Source: Cladochytrium replicatum
Lineage: Eukaryota; Chytridiomycota; Chytridiomycetes; Cladochytriales; Cladochytriaceae
Length of the DNA: 64,000 bases
Assembly: GCA_025526935.1 (NCBI GenBank)
Contig: JAHLKD010000060.1
Coordinates: 276,916-340,915, forward strand
Direction: 5' to 3'
The notes under the pieces: generated by a model
What the model saw: only the letters and a program-made list of their open reading frames with translations
Told to the model about the DNA's origin: nothing
The model's database searches: none
Translations under genes and position numbers: made by a program
Part shown: positions 57,601-64,000 of the stretch, piece after piece
Numbering within the stretch: position 1 is the stretch's first letter
Layout: every line of letters begins with the position of its first letter

Positions 57601-58348
57601 GTTCCCATTCGGCATACGCAGAAGTGATCATTTTTCCGAGAAAAGGTACGAGGGTCCGTAGTTCAATTGTCTGCATCGTGATTTTTGCGACTAACCGGTT
57701 TAGTAGATCCTTGATTACGAGTTCGTCCGGTAAAGAGTTCAGTTTGAGTTCGAATAACTCAGTGAGGTCGGTCACAAACTGCTGAACGCTTTCTGCCGAC
57801 TGACCGTTCGTACATTTCAGATCTACCAGCCGTTGCTCCCACATAGACGATTCGATCGGAGCTTGACCGCCAGCACTGAAAATTCGGCGAAGTCCATCGA
57901 CTTTGCCTTTTGCTGACGCATAAGCTCTGACTCGATTCATGTCGCGTTTTGGGAAACATTCGCATAGAATTCCAACTGCGACGTTATTGTCCGCTTGTTG
58001 TGCACGGTAATCTTGCATCTCAGCACGATATTGCGTACGTAAGTGACTGTTGTGTGTGACGATCGCCAAATGTTCACGTAGTTCTGCTTCCCATTGTGCT
58101 CGTGCTTCGTTAGCAGCTCCGCCAGCAGCTCCGGCGATGACTATCGGACGCTGTGGGCGATTTCCTTCCGCCTCGTAATTCGGACTATCAGGAAGAGCCA
58201 TTGGTTCTTGGAGAAGCATAGTGCCAGCGCCGCCACGTAAGTTTGCGTAAGTCTGCACTTGTTCCATGTACAGATCGAAATCCTGCAGCGTTTTACCGGT
58301 GAATGGCTTCGGCCGCGAAGATGTGGCGTCATTCGATCCTGAACCCAT
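54683..58348 (-). pseudogene. Copia B3 gag-protease-integrase
   Basis: Open from ATG 58,348 (MGSGSNDATSS) for about 1,220 codons. Gag with FTGKTLQDFDLYMEQV, an Ala/Lys-rich basic stretch (KAMKAKAKKAKAKAKAK), a Ser/Arg-rich segment, zinc knuckle CNFCGKRGHKQSAC, protease VGLLDTGATVWM, integrase zinc domain and core (LRSDSGELI, ELDGLSERNIQS), then an acidic linker ending at the frameshift. Gag and protease share their plan with family C (same FxGxTLxxFDxYM start), so B and C are sister families. Confidence 0.92.
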
Positions 58349-58390
58349 CTTGTCGTTGTTGTCCAAAGAAATGTGTTAAGCAACGATTCG

Positions 58391-58399
58391 TAACTATTG
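58391..58399 (-). promoter_or_regulatory. Primer-binding site of copia B3 (self-complementary type)
   Basis: Sense strand CAATAGTTA directly follows the 5' LTR and is complementary to TAACTATTG in the LTR itself (plus-strand 58,886-58,894). Confidence 0.6.
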
Positions 58400-58998
58400 T
58401 GTTGAACAAAGCTGTGGTCTGGATCCTCAGGTTGTGTGTGTTGCTAATTCACGGGTTAATGTTTCTAAGAGATGAATAAAGAAGATTGCGAGTCACAAGT
58501 ACTAGCGCAAGAGAATGCTCCTTGTGTGTATCGCCACAGGCTCCTTAAATAAGTGTACTGTCGTTTTGGCTTTTCCTTCCGGAAGATCTGGATCGAAGCG
58601 ATAAGGTTTGACTCTTCTTCTCACAGGCGTAGCGAAGCATAATCATGCTAAGCTGTGCGTGAGATCTAGCTCTCCTCAACAGGATTGTTCTCACACATGA
58701 TTCCCACGAACGCGTTAATCATATGTAAACCTTTGCTGTGATCTGATCCGGGCTTCACTTCTACAAGTGGATGATAGAAAAGTAATGACAGTTTACTATA
58801 CCTATGGCCGCAATAAATATAACCCATGAAGAAATACCCGGAGGTATCCAAACTCGTAATAGATCATCATCTATATGCTTTAGTTCAATAGTTAGAAATG
58901 TTGCTCAGTGAAGAGTGACATTTCTGTATATCGGGCGTTTGTGTTTTTGTACTATCAATGACTGGATTGGCCAAGTCCATCAATCGAAATACTTAACA
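58400..58998 (-). repeat. 5' LTR of copia B3
   Basis: 599 bp. In sense direction GATATACAG is followed after about 30 nt by CTAACTATTG (block at 58,886-58,900), a plausible transcription start. Confidence 0.93.
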
Positions 58999-60314
58999 TT
59001 TTCAACATCTGCGATGTGTCTTAGCATACTATCAGAGGCTTCGCTCTTTCGTTGCAAGAAGTAGATTGTGATGTGAGAACTGTATTCATCTACGATAATC
59101 TGCCAGTGACCTATTGTTTTGCCATTTCGGACAATTGGTACTGCATCAGTATGTAGGCGATATAATTTCCTCAGTGCTGGACTTAGCTTTGAGTAAATTG
59201 GAGTTTGTACAGCCTTAGTCTGATTGCAAATTATGCAGTTCTGTAAAATAGACGAGTTAACAAATCAAGTGCATCACTCCTGACTTTGGGCAGTTTCTTT
59301 CCCAGAGAATGTAAAGTTTGCAGATTTTCCGCAATGTATGTGACCAAATTGCTGGTGTAATCTAGCTAATTGTTGATGGCACAGCTGAAACGTTGTTTAC
59401 TCCATTATCAGCCATTGTTGGGAGTACAGACTTAATGTTGCAGATGAAGCTCCGTCTAAAACTTCACCCCCTAATTTCTAGTTTTGTTAGAATCTTTTGG
59501 GAAAACATTTGTTGTCCTTCACTGTGTCAAACCTTACACCAGACGTGGTTGTCTGCTGCTCTTGGGCAGTGTTTGTAGTGGTACAAGGTAAAACATTCTG
59601 TTTGCCAACAGAGAGTGCAGAATTAGAAAGATTCGTCAAAATAGCTGCACCTATTTTGGAAGAGTGTTTAAGGAATGGATTAGTAGTATCCAAACTTCCA
59701 TGAAGATAATATAAACCTCCACGTCTTAAACCAATGGTAACACATTGTTCAGTTCCTTTGTTTGACAAATACACTTTGTCTTTGGTAATACTGACTATAT
59801 CACCTTCATCCCCGATGATGCTATAGACAGATATAAGTGTATCCTCTAAATCGGGAACAAAAATGGCATTTTGAAGTGTTTTATTGAACCATTTGACAAA
59901 ACAAGTGCAATATCTCCATAGCCTTTAATAGGAATGGATGATTGTCTGCCAAGTAAACATCTCCTGCATCATTAACGTAAAATAAATTCTTGAATGCATG
60001 TCTGTCTGGAGTCATCCAAGCAGAAGCACCAGAGTCAATCAACCGAGAGGTTTGGCATTTACGTGTAGATTGCAGTTGGTACTCTTCAATGCTGTGATAA
60101 TAGAGGGATGTGTAAAATCCACACTATTATTAGCTTTGAGATTGAAGAGAAGGATTTGATTGATTGTACCTTGCTGGAAGGTTCTGATTCCTGAGAATCG
60201 ATATCCATGTTCTGGGATGTTGAGAGGAAGCACGAGATGCTTTTATCTGTTTCCATTCCTCATCATTCAAACTTTTGGCTAGTTTGCGTTTCCTGCAGAA
60301 ATTCTGCTTGTGGT
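58999..60314 (-). pseudogene. Copia C2 internal fragment (integrase to gag zinc knuckle)
   Basis: Nearly identical to C1 43,585-44,905: integrase zinc domain, protease and gag knuckle region. Starts exactly at a B LTR edge and ends exactly at a C LTR edge. Many single-base losses, often in homopolymers, break the frame. Confidence 0.88.
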
Positions 60315-60982
60315 TGTCGAAGTTTGTTTGAGGGCGATGTGATTTGATCATTTTAGTGCTGCTGATCTGGGACTTGCGCTAGAGATAGTCCTCAGGTTGA
60401 TCTGTGTAGGTGCAGAGTTTCGTGTTTCTCCAATCACGCTCTCGCGCCACAGCCACCCGAAATCTCATATCGCCACAGGCTCTTTGAATTGTGCAAACAA
60501 TTCAAATATACTGTCGTTTCGGCTTTTATAATTAACCTGTGGCTATAGATATATGGAAATATCTAATAAAACATTATTCTCTCGAAGAGAGATAGATCCC
60601 ATTGATCGTTCACAATAAGCATTGTGAGCAGAACATGAAGATTAGCTATAATCTTGTCTACAATGACATGTTCTCTATGAGAAATAGTATGTAGTACCTT
60701 GCATTATATCATACGAGATGTACTCGAGTATGATATAATGTCGTCAGCAAACTGATTAGCATCACATTCTTTCTCAACGCGTGATCACTCGCAGAACTCT
60801 ACTAGATTCCAATGAGTAAAGGAGGATGTCTTCATGACCAATAGTTAGAAATGCCAGTTCTTTCATGTAATGTATGATTACGCATGAACTTGTCCCAGAC
60901 GTCTCTGTAAGGCTATTTCCCCTCAGTGTCGGTATGGATGAAGACTGGAGTAGCTAGTTCCATATATGTGCATGCATCAACA
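60315..60982 (-). repeat. Copia C LTR
   Basis: 668 bp, TGTCGAAG...CATCAACA, shorter than the C1 LTRs by scattered single-base losses. Flanking 5-mers (GTGGT and TGCCG) differ. Confidence 0.9.
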
Positions 60983-63900
60983 TGCCGAATGGGAACCGGC
61001 GTTAATACAAGATCCAATTGATGCTGCAAATCCAATGCTCCCCGACCATTCCACCAAAAGCCAACGCATTACTTCGAAACAGTGTCAAATATCTTGACCG
61101 ACCTGTCCAACTCAATGTCACCATGGATGCCGGTGGGCCGAATGGGACAAAGAAGGCCATGAAGGCAAAGGCGAAGAAGCGAAGGCGAAAGCGAAAGCCA
61201 AGGTGCGAAGTCGGAGGATATTTGTACCTTGCATCCAACTTCTCACACCAATGCTCAATGCCGTAAGCAGGGTGCCTCGGTGGCTCAGCAGTAGCGGTGG
61301 AGTAGCAGTTCCACTCGACCAGGCAGTCGCAGGACTCCAGGTCGTCCACATCTTCTTCTGCAAAGAAGACAGATCTCACATGCAATTCTCTGTGGCAAAC
61401 GAGGACACAAGCAGTCGCGTGTAAACGCTATCTCACTGCAAAGAGTCTTTGTTTAGACACGGATTTTCGTGCATTCATTGCCAGCCGTGGCGATGCAGGT
61501 GATGATTCGTCGGAGGACGAATCTACGCCAAACCGGTGTTGACCAAGAAGGTAATCTTTGACCTTACCCAACCTACTTCTGTTGATAAGATGCTGACACA
61601 TACATCGGAAATATGTTTTGATAGTGAACGCACACTCGGCACAGAAGGTTGTCCGTGTACATGTTCAAGCAAAGGATCGTGTGGGTTTGCTTGATACAGG
61701 CGCAACTGTTTGGATGACACCTAATCGTCATGCCTTTAGTTCGCTGACTATACGAATGACGAGGACGTGGTGGAACTAGCGGATAGTCATACAATTCCAG
61801 TTTGTGGTTTTGGAGATGTATCTGTAGTTTTACCCCAATGGGCGAATTAAGATAATACACAACGCACTTTATGTTCCTGATCTCGAAGACACACTTGCAT
61901 CAGTGTGTAGTATCATTGGAGACTCCGGGACATTGTGAGTTTCACCAAAGACAAGGTTATCCTCACGCATGGTGATACGGATGAACACGTTATTATGGGC
62001 GACGGAAAGAGATTTGTACTATCTCTATGCTGATGTTAGTACCGTCGGAACTCACCACCCGCATGTGATTGCTCAACGAGCTAAAGCAGTAGCGGTATCC
62101 GCAGAAGGTCTCGATCAGTCGATGGACTTACGTCCGGTGTACGATCTTCTCACGCGATGGGTCTCGATGTAATGTCAGACAACATTCGTCAAGAACGATG
62201 ATGAATGTCAACGAGCATCTCAGATACAGTTGGAGTGAGCACCAACTTATCGCCAGTGACAGTACACGAACTTGCAAAGTTACACCAGCATTTGGTCACA
62301 TCCACTTACGGACATCTTTCGAACGGCAGAGAAGCTCAACATCAAAATGCCCAAGGTTGAACCGGATGCATTCAATCTTGTCAACAAATCAATTATGCAG
62401 AATTGTTTGGTCTGTAGTCGCACGAAGCTGAAGCAGAAGCCGATTTATTCTACAATAAGTCGAGCTCCGAGGAAACTTTTCCGTCTGTTTTCCGATGTCG
62501 TACGTTTAATCTACGACGGACGAAAAGAGATATTGGCAGATCATTGTCGACGAACACCTCGTTTCATCACAATCTACTTCCTGAATCGAAAGAGTGATGC
62601 GGTGGATAGTATGATTCGACATATCGCTGATGTGGAAATCGCAATCACCCATTACACGTTGCTGAACTACGTTCCGATTCAGGAGAATTGATTACTAAAC
62701 GGTTGATCCAATGGTGCAATACCAAGATTCCTCGCATCCGCGTCCACCCAGCTCCTCCGTCATAAAGGAACTCGATGGTCTACAGAGCGGAATATACAAT
62801 CGATCAAGTATATGTCGGACGCGATGCTGCTACAAGCTGGACTACCACGAACACTTCAATTCGTGCAACTCTCCATCCTATACGCTGCGGTCGTCAAGAA
62901 CGCTACTTTCCATTCAGCTGTGAATGCGATTCCGTACTGTGCTTACCTTGACAAGCGGATAGATTTGGCAACTATCCACGCCTTTGGAACACTCGTTAGT
63001 TTGTGGATCTCACACGAACAAAGGTTGGCGCGCAGAATCCGAGACAAGTCTGAACTAGGTCTGTTTCTCGGATACAAGGGTGAAGACCTGAAGATCGTCA
63101 TAGCACTCAATTTTCGGACAAACACAATAGGCGAATACTTCCATGTTACGTTCCACGAGGGAGTTTTTGTTGGTTATAATCCTACCCGACAGTTACTCGA
63201 CGATCTTACGGTACAATATCCACTGAAGGCCGGGACATATTTCGATGTTGATCAAATACCAACCGGATCAGGGGTGCAAGAGACGACTGTTGAGTTTGTC
63301 TCAGACAATTTCCCGATTTCTACCGTTGCAGACGAAGAAATCGATGAGGATTACGACGACCCCATATTTACCGCTTAGAAGAAGCCGGTGACATGCATGT
63401 TGTTGAACATTTACATGGACTAGACGATGATGACCCAGACGATGCTGATTATGATCCAAATGCTGATTTATCGACTCCACAATCCATTACTGAAGAATCT
63501 CCGAATTTGTCTTCCGTATCTCCTGTAGAGGAATATGATGCACAACTCGAAAGTGATCTTCAATTCATTGGAGAAGATGTCGACGAAGCATGCAGCAAGA
63601 AAACGAAAACGTCAAGCAAGTGCAATTTGTCGAACGCCAAAAGGAAACAAAATTCCTTGTTTACCCGGTCCGTTCCTAATATCGATTGGACCCTGAAGGC
63701 CGATTCCTCATATCCAACACAACCAATTGCGAATGGAAATATACGGACTGCACCAAAGACTCTTCGTGAGCTTTATCACGATCCGATGAGGCTCCATTCT
63801 GGTTAGCGGCGATGAGGAGGAAGTCACACAACTAGTCGGCAACAATACTTGGGCCGAAACGTTTTTACCTGATGGACGAATTCATATCGGGCAAATGGGT

Positions 63901-64000
63901 TTTACATATAAGCTTGACGAACATGGCAATATTACTCGATTCAAAGCACGTTGGGTCGTACGAGATTTTCACAGATTGAAGGATTGGATTTCGATGAAAA
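60983..64000 (+). pseudogene. Copia B4, inverted copy running off the window
   Basis: Plus-strand copy of family B from the middle of gag to the first RT block (WVVR...LDFDE at the window end). Protease (GLLDTGATVWMTPN), integrase and linker can be followed but the frame is broken by more than a dozen one- or two-base losses. The longest open pieces are 62,812-63,378 (integrase core end) and 63,393-63,806 (acidic linker). Confidence 0.88.

Larger units (their letters stand above)
53037..58399 (-). mobile_element. Copia B3 internal region, full length
   Basis: Polypurine tract at 53,037, complete gag-pol, and primer site next to the right LTR. With LTRs the element spans 52,436-58,998, but the flanking 5-mers (CATTG and TTTTC) do not match. 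Confidence 0.9.

Noticed and set aside
37066-64000. Repeat-induced point mutation as the cause of element decay
   Set aside because: Copies differ by few changes with no visible excess of C-to-T or G-to-A transitions; damage is mainly indels and insertions.
1-64000. CRISPR array, prophage, plasmid origin or Starship-type element
   Set aside because: No regularly spaced spacer structure, phage genes or tyrosine-recombinase captain gene is visible; all repeats are explained by transposons.

Overview
The window looks like nuclear DNA from a filamentous fungus, most likely a mushroom-type basidiomycete. Host genes are packed closely, on both strands, and are cut by many GT-AG introns of about 45-65 bp. 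The products are eukaryotic (MCM7, a mitotic-type cyclin, Pol III subunit RPC5, SF3B2, LTV1, initiator tRNA-Met), and a fungal-style hybrid histidine kinase with an N-terminal membrane region is present. No bacterial operons, CRISPR arrays or plasmid functions are seen.

Layout. 1-25,040 is mainly host territory: the 3' end of MCM7 (+), a B-type-like cyclin (+), a decayed J-domain relic, an initiator tRNA-Met (-) with a 5'-truncated LINE at its 5' side, a second LINE fragment, then RPC5/POLR3E (+), SF3B2 (+), LTV1 (-, tail to tail with SF3B2), a three-finger C2H2 factor (+, head to head with LTV1), a multi-exon probable membrane glycoprotein (-), and a hybrid histidine kinase (+) divergent from it over about 160 bp. 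25,041-26,261 holds only relics and a long hairpin. An intronless 561-codon gene of unknown function (26,262-27,947) follows.

28,070-64,000 is a nest of transposons. A hAT DNA transposon (about 28,070-37,065) is split by a Ty1/copia element (family A, 31,076-36,065) with 441-bp LTRs and a perfect 5-bp target duplication; the transposase frame is continuous across the excision point. Next is a pile of two related copia families, B (LTR about 600 bp) and C (LTR about 682 bp). Copy C1 (40,023-46,791) sits inside B1 with a perfect 5-bp duplication. B2 and B3 follow in tandem, sharing an LTR, then pieces of a second C copy, and finally an inverted B copy running off the window. Every polyprotein here carries at least one frameshift or deletion, but several copies are nearly intact and LTR pairs are about 99% identical, so activity was recent.

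Most notable signals. (1) Families B and C lack a tRNA-like primer site. The 9-10 nt next to the 5' LTR are exactly complementary to a 15-nt block shared by both LTRs, lying about 30 nt (B) or about 20-25 nt (C) downstream of a TATA-like box. This is what Tf1-type self-priming would need, in Ty1/copia elements. (2) The family C LTR carries a run of seven short hairpins. (3) The hAT element is bordered by about 96-bp tandem units, each centred on the palindrome TGTCC-N4-GGACA, and the unknown intronless gene lies between inverted copies of the same unit. (4) The hybrid kinase has lost two ATP-site residues. Homopolymer-type single-base losses from about 59,270 onward suggest lower sequence accuracy there.
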